Below are positions 34,776-44,036 of a DNA stretch of 64,000 nt, in pieces. The notes below the pieces were generated by a model. That model was given only the letters and a program-made list of their open reading frames with translations. It was not told where the DNA came from and ran no database searches. Made by a program: the position numbers and the translations under genes. The DNA comes from an uncultured Lentisphaeria bacterium. GTDB taxonomy: Bacteria > Verrucomicrobiota > Lentisphaeria > Oligosphaerales > Oligosphaeraceae. The stretch lies in the NCBI GenBank assembly GCA_934661755.1, contig CAKUJM010000004.1, positions 1-64,000 of the forward strand. Reading direction: 5' to 3'. Within the stretch, counting starts at the first letter, position 1. Each line of letters opens with the position of its first letter.

Positions 34776-36131
34776 ATGATACGCCACTGCCATTTTGCCA
34801 TGATGACCCTGGGCTTGCTGCTGTTCTGCGGTTGCCGGACAGTCCAGGAGGCCCGCAAGGTGCAACAGGATCCGTCGGTGCAGCTGCCGGGCGAGATCAC
34901 CGTCCGCGCGGAGTCCGCGGGGCTGGTCGCCGGCAGGTGCTATTCCCTCAGCGAGCTGGAGGATTTTGCGGTGCGCTGCAACCCGACGGTCCGGCAGGCG
35001 GAATTTGCGGTGAACCAGGCCGAGATTTCCCTGCGTTCCGCCCGTGCGGGCTATCTGCCGACCCTCTCGGCTTCGGCGGGACACAGCCGCGGCACCAGCA
35101 ACTCCAACCGCCATCACGGCAGCACCAGAAACCATGGCGCATACAGCGGCGGACTCAATTTCGGGATCACGGCATATGATTTTGGCCGCACCAGCGCGGC
35201 CATCGACTCCGCCCAGGCGGCGCTCTCCGCGGCGTACGCCGAGTACAACGCCGCGAAAAGCGAGGTCATATACAACGTCCGCCAGAATTTCTTCGCCGTG
35301 CTGCGGGCCCGGGATCTCCACCAGGTGGCGGTGGAGGCCGTGCAGCAGTACAAGGAGCATCTTGACCAGGTGAAGACCAAATTCGAGGTCGGCAAGGGCA
35401 TCCAGTATGACGTCACCAAGGCGGAGGTCGACTACCACAACGCCCAGCTCAACGAGATTACCGCGGCCAACAACATCCTGCTTGGTTGCGCCAAGCTCAA
35501 CCAGGCGCTGGGGCTGGCGGAAAGCCCCGACTTCACCCTCGGCCAGTTCAAGCTGCGCGAATACGAGGCCGACGCCGACAAGCTCATGGAGATGGCGCGA
35601 AATGCCGAGCCGGCGCTGATCGCGCTGCGGTACCGCATCGCCGCCAGCAATGCCAAAATCGACGCCGCCATCGCGCAGCTCTACCCGGAATTGTCGTTGT
35701 CGCTGTCCGGATCGCTGTCCGGGCACAATCCCGCATTGCCGTGGCTATGGAATCTCAGCGGCGCCCTCTCCATGGCCGCGAATCTCTTCAATGCCGGCGA
35801 GAACATGCGGTCGATCGAGTCCGCCATGCTGGATTTGCGGCAGGCCCGCAGCCGCTATGCCGCCAAGGAGCAAAGCGTCTATTGCAACCTGCGGACGGCC
35901 GCCCTGAACATGCTCAAGGCCAGGCGCCAGATGGAGGTGTCCGCCCTCTCCGAACGCAGCGCCAGGGAAAACCTCGACATCGTCAATGAGAAATTCAAGA
36001 TCGGCAAAGCCTCGTCCGTGGACCGCACCGACGCCCAGGTATCCTACTCCACTGCCAAGGCCCACGCCGTCACCGCGTATTTCGACTACCAGGATGCGCA
36101 GGCCCAGGCGGCGTACCTCATCGGGAATTGA
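34776..36131 (+). CDS. TolC-family outer membrane efflux protein
   Basis: 451 aa. Starts MIRHCHFAMMTLGLLLFCGC; the hydrophobic stretch ending in CGC is a possible lipobox, so it may be a lipoprotein like CusC. Two repeated coiled-coil halves (about 50-250 and 260-450) rich in Ala, Glu and Gln are typical of TolC. A His/Asn/Ser-rich loop follows residue 100 (SNRHHG). It provides the outer-membrane duct for the adaptor and ABC pump encoded directly downstream (45 and 58 bp gaps). Homotrimer expected. Confidence 0.9.
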   Translation: MIRHCHFAMMTLGLLLFCGCRTVQEARKVQQDPSVQLPGEITVRAESAGLVAGRCYSLSELEDFAVRCNPTVRQAEFAVNQAEISLRSARAGYLPTLSASAGHSRGTSNSNRHHGSTRNHGAYSGGLNFGITAYDFGRTSAAIDSAQAALSAAYAEYNAAKSEVIYNVRQNFFAVLRARDLHQVAVEAVQQYKEHLDQVKTKFEVGKGIQYDVTKAEVDYHNAQLNEITAANNILLGCAKLNQALGLAESPDFTLGQFKLREYEADADKLMEMARNAEPALIALRYRIAASNAKIDAAIAQLYPELSLSLSGSLSGHNPALPWLWNLSGALSMAANLFNAGENMRSIESAMLDLRQARSRYAAKEQSVYCNLRTAALNMLKARRQMEVSALSERSARENLDIVNEKFKIGKASSVDRTDAQVSYSTAKAHAVTAYFDYQDAQAQAAYLIGN

Positions 36132-36176
36132 GTCCGGACGCGCCCTTTCACACCATCCAGCAACACCGCAACCACC

Positions 36177-37430
36177 ATGAAGAAGATCATCATCATGCTC
36201 ATTGTCATCGCCCTCGGCGGCGGTGCATACTATTGGCATGCCCGCCAAAGTGTAAAGGACGAGATCATCCACTACCGCTCGCAGGCGATCGGGCGGGGGA
36301 CGGTGACCCAGGAGGTCACTGCCACCGGCACCGTGAATCCGATCAAGTCGGTCGAGGTGGCCACGCAGGTCACCGGGAAGGTGATTTCACTTTCCGCCGA
36401 TTACAATTCACGCGTCAAGGAAGGCCAGGTCATCGCGCTGATCGATCCGGAGACCTATAAGTCCGCGCTGGAGTCCGCCGAGGCCACCCTGGCCTCCAAC
36501 CGCGCGTCATTGGAGCGCACCCGCGCCCAGCTGCGGTATGCCCAGAAGGAACTCGAGCGCCAGAAGAAGCTCTATGACCGGGGAATGGCCACCGAGTCCG
36601 AGGTGGATTCCTGCCAGGCCAGCTATGATGAACTGGTGGCCACCGAAAAATCCAACCAGGCATCCATCCGCCAGTCCGAGGCGTCGGTGAAGACCGCCCA
36701 GACCAACCTGTCGTACTGCACCATCACCTCGCCGGTGACCGGCATTGTCATCGAACGCTCCGTGGACGAGGGCCAGACGGTCGTTTCCTCCATGAGCGCA
36801 TCCGCGCTGTTCAAGATCGCCACCGACATGAGCCGCATCCAGGTCGAGGCCGCAGTGCCCGAGGCAGATGTCGGCGGCATCCGCATCGGGCAGGCGGTCA
36901 ATTTCACCGTCGATGCCTACCGCCGACAATTCACCGGCAAGGTGACGCAGATCCGCCTGGCCTCCACCACCACCTCCAACGTCGTCACCTATCCGGTGAT
37001 TGTCGAGGCCGACAATCCCGGCGAGATGCTCTTCCCGGGAATGACTGCCAATCTAAGCATCATCATTGAGGAAGCCGCCGATGCCGTGGTGATCCCCGCC
37101 GCCGCATTGCGCTTCGAACCGCCCTTCCCGGTTCCGGCGGACGACGCGGCAGCGGAGCACGCCAATGCCCGGGTCATCTGGATTGCCGACTCCAGCACCG
37201 AAATTCATCCGGAGACCGTGGAGCTGGGCATCACCGACGGCATCACCCAGGCGCTGAACAACGCCGAACATCTGCTGGGCAAGGAGGTCGTCACCGGCAA
37301 GCAGCGCGCCGCGGTGGCCGCCCCGAACGGCTCTTCGCCATCCAACCCGTTCATGCCCAAACGCCCCCAGCGCAACCAGAAAAACGGCAGAGGCGGCAAT
37401 GCCGGCGGCCCGCCTCCGCCGGGACCGTGA
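36177..37430 (+). CDS. MacA-like periplasmic adaptor (HlyD family)
   Basis: 417 aa. One N-terminal membrane anchor (IIIMLIVIALGGGAYYW), a lipoyl-like region around VEVATQVTGKV and a coiled-coil hairpin (about 95-170). A beta-barrel domain lies at 200-310, and the C-terminal tail is Pro/Gly/Asn-rich (about 380-417). It bridges the inner-membrane ABC proteins and the TolC duct. The tail is likely to be unstructured. The gene sits between the TolC-like gene and the ATPase, and the start has CACC before ATG. Confidence 0.9.
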   Translation: MKKIIIMLIVIALGGGAYYWHARQSVKDEIIHYRSQAIGRGTVTQEVTATGTVNPIKSVEVATQVTGKVISLSADYNSRVKEGQVIALIDPETYKSALESAEATLASNRASLERTRAQLRYAQKELERQKKLYDRGMATESEVDSCQASYDELVATEKSNQASIRQSEASVKTAQTNLSYCTITSPVTGIVIERSVDEGQTVVSSMSASALFKIATDMSRIQVEAAVPEADVGGIRIGQAVNFTVDAYRRQFTGKVTQIRLASTTTSNVVTYPVIVEADNPGEMLFPGMTANLSIIIEEAADAVVIPAAALRFEPPFPVPADDAAAEHANARVIWIADSSTEIHPETVELGITDGITQALNNAEHLLGKEVVTGKQRAAVAAPNGSSPSNPFMPKRPQRNQKNGRGGNAGGPPPPGP

Positions 37431-37488
37431 CGGGAACGGAGGAAAACGCAGGATCCCGTCCCACCTTTTCACCCATTGCGCACGCATT

Positions 37489-38217
37489 ATGCTCATAGAA
37501 ATCACGGACATGTACAAAATCTACACCATGGGTGACAACACTGTCAACGCCCTCAATGGCGTGTCGCTCACGGTGGATTATGGCGAATTCGTCGCCATAA
37601 TGGGCCATTCCGGGTCGGGGAAGAGCACGCTTCTGAACATCCTCGGCGCCCTGGACACCCCCACCCGTGGCTCCTACAAATTGGACGGGCGTGAGATTTC
37701 GACCATGTCGAAGAACGAATTGGCGCGCTACCGCAACCGCAAGCTGGGTTTCGTCTTCCAGAATTTCAACCTGCTGCCGCGCACTTCGGCAGTGGAGAAT
37801 GTCGAGCTGCCATCCTTCTACGGCGGAGTCAAGATGAATGCCAGGCAGCGGCGGGAACGCGCGGTTTCGCTGCTGGAGCTGGTCGGGCTGGGCGAACGGA
37901 TCTACCACACGCCGGCACAGCTTTCCGGGGGGCAGCAGCAGCGCGTCGCCATTGCGCGCGCGCTGATGAACGACCCGCCGGTGATTCTGGCCGACGAGCC
38001 CACCGGAAACCTGGACTCCAAGTCATCGGTGGAGATCATCGAGTTCCTGCAGCAATTGAACCGCAGGGGCATCACCATTGTGATGGTCACCCACGAGGAT
38101 GACATTGCGGCATTTGCCCAGCGCCGGATCGTGGTCAAGGACGGTTGCATCGCCTACAACGGCGATCTGCCGCCGTCGCAGATCGCGCCGCACGCCGATG
38201 CGCCCGAAACCGCCTGA
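37489..38217 (+). CDS. MacB-type ABC transporter ATPase
   Basis: 242 aa, an ATPase without a membrane domain. Walker A GHSGSGKST, Q-loop in FVFQNFNLLPR, signature LSGGQQQRVAIARAL, Walker B VILADEPTGNLDS and H-loop MVTHEDD. This is the LolD/MacB subtype. The partner permease is the next gene, 37 bp downstream. It energises mechanotransmission from the cytoplasm to the periplasmic adaptor. Confidence 0.93.
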   Translation: MLIEITDMYKIYTMGDNTVNALNGVSLTVDYGEFVAIMGHSGSGKSTLLNILGALDTPTRGSYKLDGREISTMSKNELARYRNRKLGFVFQNFNLLPRTSAVENVELPSFYGGVKMNARQRRERAVSLLELVGLGERIYHTPAQLSGGQQQRVAIARALMNDPPVILADEPTGNLDSKSSVEIIEFLQQLNRRGITIVMVTHEDDIAAFAQRRIVVKDGCIAYNGDLPPSQIAPHADAPETA

Positions 38218-38254
38218 TCCCGCATTCCCCTCTTCCAACGCACAGCATACTGCC

Positions 38255-39484
38255 ATGTCATTCATCATGATCTTCCGGGTCGCGCTGCGCGCGATCTGGC
38301 GCAACAAAGTCCGGAGCCTGCTTACGGCGCTGGGCATCATCGTCGGCATCGCCGCGGTAATCGCGGTGATCGCCATCGGGAATGGCGCATCACACCAGAT
38401 GAAAAGCTCAATCAGCTCGATGGGCAACAACCTGGTGATGATCTTCCCCAGTTCGATACGCTCCGGCGGGATGCATATGGGCGCGGGATCATCCAACACG
38501 CTCACCGCCGCCGACGGCGAGCAGATCGAGCATGACTTCCCCGAGCTGGTCGCCGGCCAGACGCCGATGGTGCGCGCCTCCGGACAGGCCATCTACGGCG
38601 AAAACAACTGGGCCACCACGATCTCCGGCTGCGGCACCGGATTTCCGATAGTGCGGGGATGGAATGTCGGCGAGGGCGCGTTCTTCACGGAGCAGGATGT
38701 TTCCTCCGGACGACGGGTGCTGATCCTGGGGCGCACCGTCGTCACCAACCTCTTCGGCGAAAACACCGACCCCATCGGCAGGAATATCCGGATCAACAAC
38801 ATGACCTTCAAGGTCCTGGGGATCATGGAGACCAAGGGATCCAATTCCATGGGGCAGGATCAGGACGACATCATCATCATGCCCTATACCACCGTCAAGC
38901 GCACGCTCCAGCGTTCGAAATTCAATTCGGTGAACCAGCTGCTCATATCCCTGAATTCAATGGATGACCTGCAGGAGGCGAAAAATGAATTCACCAAGCT
39001 GCTGCGGCAGCGCCATCGCCTGGCCGCCAGCAAAGATGACGACTTCACCATCCGGGACATGACCGAGATCACCGAGATGATGACCTCAATTTCATCGACC
39101 ATCACCATTCTGCTGGGGGCCGTCGCCTCGATCTCGCTGCTGGTCGGCGGCATCGGCATCATGAACATCATGCTGGTGTCCGTCACCGAACGCACCAGGG
39201 AAATCGGTCTGCGGATGGCAATTGGCGCCCGCCCGATCGACATCCTGATGCAGTTCCTGCTGGAGGCCATGACCCTCTCCTGCGTCGGCGGTCTCCTGGG
39301 AACCATCCTCGGCGTCATCGGCGCCAAGGTCGTCGGGAATGTCCAGAACTGGCCGATCCTGATCACCGAGTCGTCGGTGGCAGTATCATTCCTGTTCTCG
39401 GCATTTGTCGGAATATTCTTTGGCTTTTATCCGGCATATCGCGCCTCGAACCTCAATCCGATCGACTGCCTGCGCTACGAATAG
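38255..39484 (+). CDS. MacB-type ABC transporter permease
   Basis: 409 aa. First helix at residues 20-45 (LLTALGIIVGIAAVIAVIAIG), then a large periplasmic MacB-core domain (about 50-285) and three C-terminal helices (about 286-400), the topology of FtsX/MacB permeases. RPIDILMQFLLEAMTLS is the coupling region. With the ATPase and MacA-like adaptor it forms an exporter for toxins, peptides or lipoproteins; the cargo is unknown. Final gene of the operon; convergent with dgkA after an 18-bp gap. Confidence 0.92.
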   Translation: MSFIMIFRVALRAIWRNKVRSLLTALGIIVGIAAVIAVIAIGNGASHQMKSSISSMGNNLVMIFPSSIRSGGMHMGAGSSNTLTAADGEQIEHDFPELVAGQTPMVRASGQAIYGENNWATTISGCGTGFPIVRGWNVGEGAFFTEQDVSSGRRVLILGRTVVTNLFGENTDPIGRNIRINNMTFKVLGIMETKGSNSMGQDQDDIIIMPYTTVKRTLQRSKFNSVNQLLISLNSMDDLQEAKNEFTKLLRQRHRLAASKDDDFTIRDMTEITEMMTSISSTITILLGAVASISLLVGGIGIMNIMLVSVTERTREIGLRMAIGARPIDILMQFLLEAMTLSCVGGLLGTILGVIGAKVVGNVQNWPILITESSVAVSFLFSAFVGIFFGFYPAYRASNLNPIDCLRYE

Positions 39485-39502
39485 CGCCCCTGCGGCGCAT
39501 TG

Positions 39503-39883
39503 TCAATGCAGGACTTTCCGTGCCACCGTCCACAGCGCCGCCAGCCAGACCACGACATTGATCAGGCAGACGCAAAAGACGGCGGCGCTGCCCAAATCCT
39601 TGGCCTTCCCCGCCAGCGGATGCCGCTGGGGCGACACCAGATCCACCACGGTCTCAATGGCGGTGTTCACCACCTCCAGCGTCGGCAGCAGCATCCACAT
39701 CACGGTCATGAAGGTCCGCCAAAGCAGCCCCAGCGGCAACACCAGCCAGATCAACGGCAGCGCGACCGCGCCGACGACAAGTTCGTGGACGAATGCCGTC
39801 TCGCCGGCCATTGCCTTGAGGCCCTGCAACGAGTATTTGGTGGAGGCCGCCAGATGTGACAGCCCTTTGTTTGTCGGGTGCAT
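39503..39883 (-). CDS. dgkA: Diacylglycerol kinase, prokaryotic type
   Basis: 126 aa with three transmembrane helices. The family signature is complete: LEVVNTAIETVVDLV followed by HPLAGKAKDLGSAAV. It phosphorylates diacylglycerol (or undecaprenol) in the inner membrane to recycle lipids. It is a single-gene unit between the exporter operon and the Deg-type protease. Confidence 0.93.
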   Translation of the reverse strand: MHPTNKGLSHLAASTKYSLQGLKAMAGETAFVHELVVGAVALPLIWLVLPLGLLWRTFMTVMWMLLPTLEVVNTAIETVVDLVSPQRHPLAGKAKDLGSAAVFCVCLINVVVWLAALWTVARKVLH

Positions 39884-39938
39884 ATGATTTTATTTCCGGT
39901 TCCGCGGGCCGCCGCCGGCCATTGCCGCCGATCGGGCG

Positions 39939-41330
39939 TCAGTGCAGATAGAGCGAATCCACGACCAGCGGCGTATAGCGGTTGATCCCAACGGAGTATA
40001 TCCCCATCTGGCAACGGCTGCCGGCGTGCGTCCCGCTGAGCTGTTCGGCCAGCTGCTCCGGCGTGGCGATGTTATGTTTGTTGAACTGGGCGATGATGTC
40101 GCCGCGCTTGACGACCTGCCGCCATCTGGCGTTCTGGATGGCGAAGAAGGGCTCGCTGACGACTTCGCTGACCATCAGGCCATTGATTTCATCGGGAACC
40201 ATCATGGCACGGCGCACCGGAGCCGTGAGCTCCTGCAGCCGCAGCCCCAGCCGGGTCTCGAAAAGCATCTTCTGCGGCATGGGCGCTACTATAATATGAT
40301 AATCCGTCCCATCTGAGGTAGTGACAGTGGCTTTTTGCCCGGTTTTCAGCTGCCAGAGCATCCGGCTAAGCTCAATCGGCCGGGTCACCGCATGGCCGTC
40401 GACGGCGGTGATCACCATCTTCTCCCTGATCCCGACCTTGGCCATCGGTCCGTCTTCAACCAGCGGCGGCACCACCACCCCGCCATCCCTGGCCCGCGAC
40501 AGCGCCGCATCCGGCTGGATTCCGGCGTAGCCGTCGGAGAAATGCGAGGGCTTCAGCCAGTAGGAAAGGAACTTTTCGATGCGCGCCAGCGGAATGGCAA
40601 AGCAGATCCCCTGGGCGTCCGAGCGGATGGCCAGGTTGATGCCGATCAGCTGGCCGTCGAGATTGACCAGCGGACCGCCGGAATTGCCGGGATTGATCGC
40701 GGCGTCAGTCTGGATGATGTCATCGAAGGCGACGTCATCCTCCGTCAGCGAACGGTTGAAGGCGGAAAGCACGCCTTGCGAAACCGAGTGTTCCAGGCCG
40801 AAGGGATTGCCGATGGCAATCACGCTCTCACCCAGCAGCAGGTCGTCGCTTTGGGCAAAATCCGCCGGCACCAGCGGCTTGGACTGGAAATCGCCTTCCA
40901 GCATCAGCAGGCAGAGGTCGTTCGGAGTGTCATAGCCAATCACCCGCGCCGGATAGGCGGTGCCGTCCCACAGCCGGACCTCGATTTGCGGCGCACGCCG
41001 CACGACGTGCGAATTGGTCAGCACCAGCCCCCGGGAATCCACTATCACCCCGGAGCCCAGCGGCGAATATTGCATCGTCTTGGTGATGCCGCGAGCCCGT
41101 CCGAAAAATTCGGTGAAAAAGAGATTGAAGGGGTCGTTCACCTGGATGATCTCCTGACGGGTGCCGATATTGACCACCCATGGCAGCGCCTTCTTCACCG
41201 CCCGCACCGCCGGAGTGAGACGCTGCGGCGAAGGCGCATTGCCGCCGGCAAATGCCATGAAAGTTGATGATAGCAATACCGAAACCACGAATGCTGTCAC
41301 CGGGGTTGAATGCCGGATATCTGTGTTCAT
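39939..41330 (-). CDS. Deg/HtrA-type periplasmic serine protease
   Basis: 463 aa. The start at 41330 has GGAGG directly upstream; a slightly earlier ATG lies inside this site. Signal peptide at 1-30 (VLLSSTFMAFAGG). The catalytic triad is His108 (TNSHVV), Asp138 (NDLCLLML) and Ser217 (GNSGGPL). Two PDZ domains follow (about 260-350 and 370-463). It degrades or refolds misfolded periplasmic proteins. Family is firm; DegP, DegQ or DegS cannot be told apart. Confidence 0.95.
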   Translation of the reverse strand: MNTDIRHSTPVTAFVVSVLLSSTFMAFAGGNAPSPQRLTPAVRAVKKALPWVVNIGTRQEIIQVNDPFNLFFTEFFGRARGITKTMQYSPLGSGVIVDSRGLVLTNSHVVRRAPQIEVRLWDGTAYPARVIGYDTPNDLCLLMLEGDFQSKPLVPADFAQSDDLLLGESVIAIGNPFGLEHSVSQGVLSAFNRSLTEDDVAFDDIIQTDAAINPGNSGGPLVNLDGQLIGINLAIRSDAQGICFAIPLARIEKFLSYWLKPSHFSDGYAGIQPDAALSRARDGGVVVPPLVEDGPMAKVGIREKMVITAVDGHAVTRPIELSRMLWQLKTGQKATVTTSDGTDYHIIVAPMPQKMLFETRLGLRLQELTAPVRRAMMVPDEINGLMVSEVVSEPFFAIQNARWRQVVKRGDIIAQFNKHNIATPEQLAEQLSGTHAGSRCQMGIYSVGINRYTPLVVDSLYLH

Positions 41331-41473
41331 ATTATCCTCCATTGCAAAAAAAAGACCACTGCCAACGCCCCTATAGACTTACAAAGCCGCCATAAGTTCC
41401 CGCAGCCCGCCCAAACGGAGAGCCAGGAACGGAAGGCGGCCGTCTTCCAGCCCATGCCACGACGGCCATTGCC

Positions 41474-42823
41474 ATGAAATGCCAATTTTCCGAGCGCTAC
41501 CTCCAGATCCTGTGGAACGAGCGGCTGCTGTCTGTACGGGCGCAGACCGTCGATGGCAAAGCGCTGCGGGTGCTTTCCACCGGCATCTGGAACCGCTGCG
41601 CCGGGCCGGATTTCAGCAACGCGGCCATCATGCTGGACAGCGTGATTCTGCGCGGCGACATCGAGATCCACCGGCTGGCGTCGGAATGGTTCGCCCATGG
41701 CCATGACCGCGACGACCGCTATCGGCAGGTGGCGTTGCATGTGGTCTGGATCAACGACCTGCCGGCGGACGGTCCGCGCAGCACCGGCCTGCCGACGCTG
41801 GAATTGTCTGGCCACCTCCAATCCGGCTGGCATCAGGTATTGGAGCGTGTGGAGAGCGCCTTCTATCCCCACGCCCGCGAGGTCCCGCCCGGCTCCTGCG
41901 CCATGCGGTGGGCGCTCACCGACGACACCGCGCTGGAGGGGATTCTCGAAGCCGCCGGCGACTCCCGATTCATCCGCAAGGGCGCCCAGATTCTGCGCGA
42001 ATGCGCCGTCTTCGCCCCTGACCAGATTCTCTATGAGCGCTGCTTCGAGGCGCTGGGGTACTCCGGCAACCGCCGGCAATTCCGCCTGCTGGCTCAGGCG
42101 GTCCCGCTTGACGTGCTCCGCCGCTGTCCGGACGCCGTCAGCGCCGGCGCGCTGCTTTTCGGCAATGCCGGGCTGCTCCCCGATCCCACCCGTGACGCGA
42201 TCATCCCGGAATTGCGCGGCTGGGTGAAGAGCGCCTGGCATTGCTGGTGGGCAAGCGGTGCGCATCCCGCTGGAATCAACTGGAACCACTGCTGCGGACG
42301 ACCCTTCAACAGCATCTTCCGACGTCTGGCCGGCGGGATCTTCTGGCTGCGCCAATGCGATTACTCGCCTTCACAATGGCTGGCGCAATGCCGCGAAGCC
42401 GCCGGCGGACATCCCCGGAAACTCCTGAAAATGCTGATGGCGCCCGCCAGGGAGGAGTCAATCTGGCGGCAATGCTACGACTTCCAGCACAAAGCCGCCC
42501 GCGAGGCCGCGCTTCTGGGCGCCAGCCGCCTGGCCGATGTCGCCACTAATATCTGGCTGCCATTTCTGGGGGCGCAATCAGAGTGCAATGGCGATGTACA
42601 GACCCTGCAGCTGATCCGCAATGCCTGGCAGCTGCTGCCGCGGCAGCACTCCAATCTGCTGCTGGACGAGGCCTGCCACCGGTTCCTGTCGCCGCCGTCA
42701 CGCGAAAGGCAAATCCTCCGCCATGCCATCCACCAGCAGGGGATGATGGACATCTACCAGAAATTCTGCCTGGCGCTCAACCATAATTGCAATGAATGCC
42801 CGTTTGTCACCACCGGCGGGTGA
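41474..42823 (+). CDS. DUF2851 family protein
   Basis: 449 aa. Matches the family pattern: short N-terminus FSERYLQILWNERLL, WNRCAGPDFSNA, the metal-like GDIEIHRLASEW motif with HGHDRDDRY next to it, and VALHVVWIND. The end has an unusual C-x3-C pattern (HNCNECPF). The conserved His and Asp suggest a nuclease- or metal-dependent fold, but no function is known. It is divergent from the protease gene and convergent with the GntR regulator. Confidence 0.85.
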   Translation: MKCQFSERYLQILWNERLLSVRAQTVDGKALRVLSTGIWNRCAGPDFSNAAIMLDSVILRGDIEIHRLASEWFAHGHDRDDRYRQVALHVVWINDLPADGPRSTGLPTLELSGHLQSGWHQVLERVESAFYPHAREVPPGSCAMRWALTDDTALEGILEAAGDSRFIRKGAQILRECAVFAPDQILYERCFEALGYSGNRRQFRLLAQAVPLDVLRRCPDAVSAGALLFGNAGLLPDPTRDAIIPELRGWVKSAWHCWWASGAHPAGINWNHCCGRPFNSIFRRLAGGIFWLRQCDYSPSQWLAQCREAAGGHPRKLLKMLMAPAREESIWRQCYDFQHKAAREAALLGASRLADVATNIWLPFLGAQSECNGDVQTLQLIRNAWQLLPRQHSNLLLDEACHRFLSPPSRERQILRHAIHQQGMMDIYQKFCLALNHNCNECPFVTTGG

Positions 42824-42837
42824 CAAAAACAACGGCA

Positions 42838-43863
42838 TCAGCCGAATTTGAGGCTGTTTCCGGGGATGTAGTTCATGGGTTCGCGCCACTCCATGCAATG
42901 GCTGTATGGATTCTCCATGGACAGGCGCATTTCCTCCAGCAGCTTGCTCAGCACCCGCTGCTGGTCACGCATGATGGCGTCCAGCTGCAAATTGCTGCCA
43001 TCCATGAATTTCACCCGGTCGATCGTCAATAGCCCATAGTCACGGCCGGGCAGGAATCCGCGGTCCAGCATCTCACCGATGAACAGACCCGAAAGATAGC
43101 GGGTCATGGTAAAATACAATTTTCCGGGACGCAGCCACTCCTCCGGCAGCTTGACATATCCAAGCTGTTCATATGGAATGTATATCTCCTTCTCCAGGGA
43201 TACCTGGAACATCGCGCTCCCCGCATGAAGCCCTTCGCGCTTCAGACGGTTCTGCTCCATGCCGTCAAAGCCGATGGCATTCACCGGAAGGCCGCATTCG
43301 GCAAGACGCTCCGACGCCAGGACACAACTGCCGAAATGATCCTGCCCAACCGAGGAAAAAATGCCCGGCAGGGGCGAGTAGTCCCAGAAGATCAACGGAA
43401 TCCGCCTTTTCCGGATCTCCAGAAGCGCCGGAAGCAGGCAGCGGACCAGGTGCGGGAAGCAGATGACCCCGCAAATCTCCTCCGACAACAACGACTGGAA
43501 AAACGACTCCTGATCAGCTTCACTGCGCGGAATCACAAACGGAATGATATGCTGACCATAATCCGCGGCCATGTTGAGCAGCTGGCCAATGTAGAAATCG
43601 TCGGAATTAGGCATGTCCCCGGAGACACTCTCCCAGCAAAGCGCAATCCGGGACAACGACCGCCCCGCGGCCTTCCGCTGGCGCACAAAATAGCCGTTCC
43701 CCCGGAAGCACTCCAATACCCCGTCCCGGACCAGCTGCTGCAACTTCTGGTGGACCCGGCTCTGCGGAACCTTGAATTGCGCCGCCAAAAGACGCTCGCT
43801 GGGAAGACGCTTCCCCTGGGGATAAACCCCACTCTCTATCTGTTCCTGAATAATCTCCAGCAT
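42838..43863 (-). CDS. GntR-type transcriptional regulator with a sugar-binding-like C-terminal domain
   Basis: 341 aa. Residues 1-65 are a winged helix of the GntR family (GKRLPSERLLAAQFKVPQSR, followed by GVLECFRGNGYFV). Residues 75-341 look like the LacI-type periplasmic-binding-protein fold that senses a sugar (the AraR arrangement). Divergent from the operon starting at 44037. The divergent promoter region carries a perfect inverted repeat that is a probable operator (43929-43939 and 43980-43990), and a promoter for this gene lies at about 43897-43924. It is expected to repress itself and the operon until a sugar or sugar acid derived from the glycan binds. Confidence 0.88.
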   Translation of the reverse strand: MLEIIQEQIESGVYPQGKRLPSERLLAAQFKVPQSRVHQKLQQLVRDGVLECFRGNGYFVRQRKAAGRSLSRIALCWESVSGDMPNSDDFYIGQLLNMAADYGQHIIPFVIPRSEADQESFFQSLLSEEICGVICFPHLVRCLLPALLEIRKRRIPLIFWDYSPLPGIFSSVGQDHFGSCVLASERLAECGLPVNAIGFDGMEQNRLKREGLHAGSAMFQVSLEKEIYIPYEQLGYVKLPEEWLRPGKLYFTMTRYLSGLFIGEMLDRGFLPGRDYGLLTIDRVKFMDGSNLQLDAIMRDQQRVLSKLLEEMRLSMENPYSHCMEWREPMNYIPGNSLKFG

Positions 43864-43896
43864 GGCTACTCCAAAATTGATTCCTAACTGATTTTA

Positions 43897-43924
43897 AATA
43901 TAGCGCCATAAAAAAATATTTCAA
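43897..43924 (-). promoter_or_regulatory. Promoter of the GntR-type regulator gene
   Basis: Minus-strand TTGAAA (43919-43924) and TATATT (43897-43902), 16 bp apart, leaving a leader of about 27 nt. The -35 ends 4 bp from the left operator arm. Confidence 0.65.
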
Positions 43925-43928
43925 TCAT

Positions 43929-43990
43929 TTTTTGTCTGTGCGCTTGCATTTTCTCATGTCAAGAGATTATATTGATTCGACAGACAAAAA
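43929..43990. promoter_or_regulatory. Candidate operator: 11-bp inverted repeat flanking the operon promoter
   Basis: TTTTTGTCTGT at 43929-43939 and its exact complement ACAGACAAAAA at 43980-43990, with centres 51 bp apart (about five helical turns). The left arm borders the regulator's -35 and the right arm covers the operon's predicted start site. The positions suit a repressor that loops DNA or occupies both promoters. Confidence 0.7.
43944..43973 (+). promoter_or_regulatory. Promoter of the GRE operon
   Basis: TTGCAT (43944-43949), 18-bp spacer, TATATT (43968-43973). This is the best -35/-10 pair in the window. Predicted start near 43980, leader about 57 nt. Confidence 0.7.
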
Positions 43991-44036
43991 TCAGATTTAA
44001 AATTGAATAATCATTTTTTTTTGCCAAAAGCAAGCT

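Noticed and set aside
42808..42835. Bidirectional intrinsic terminator between DUF2851 and the GntR gene
   Set aside because: The stem pairs perfectly, but on both strands the 3' arm ends in A, not T.
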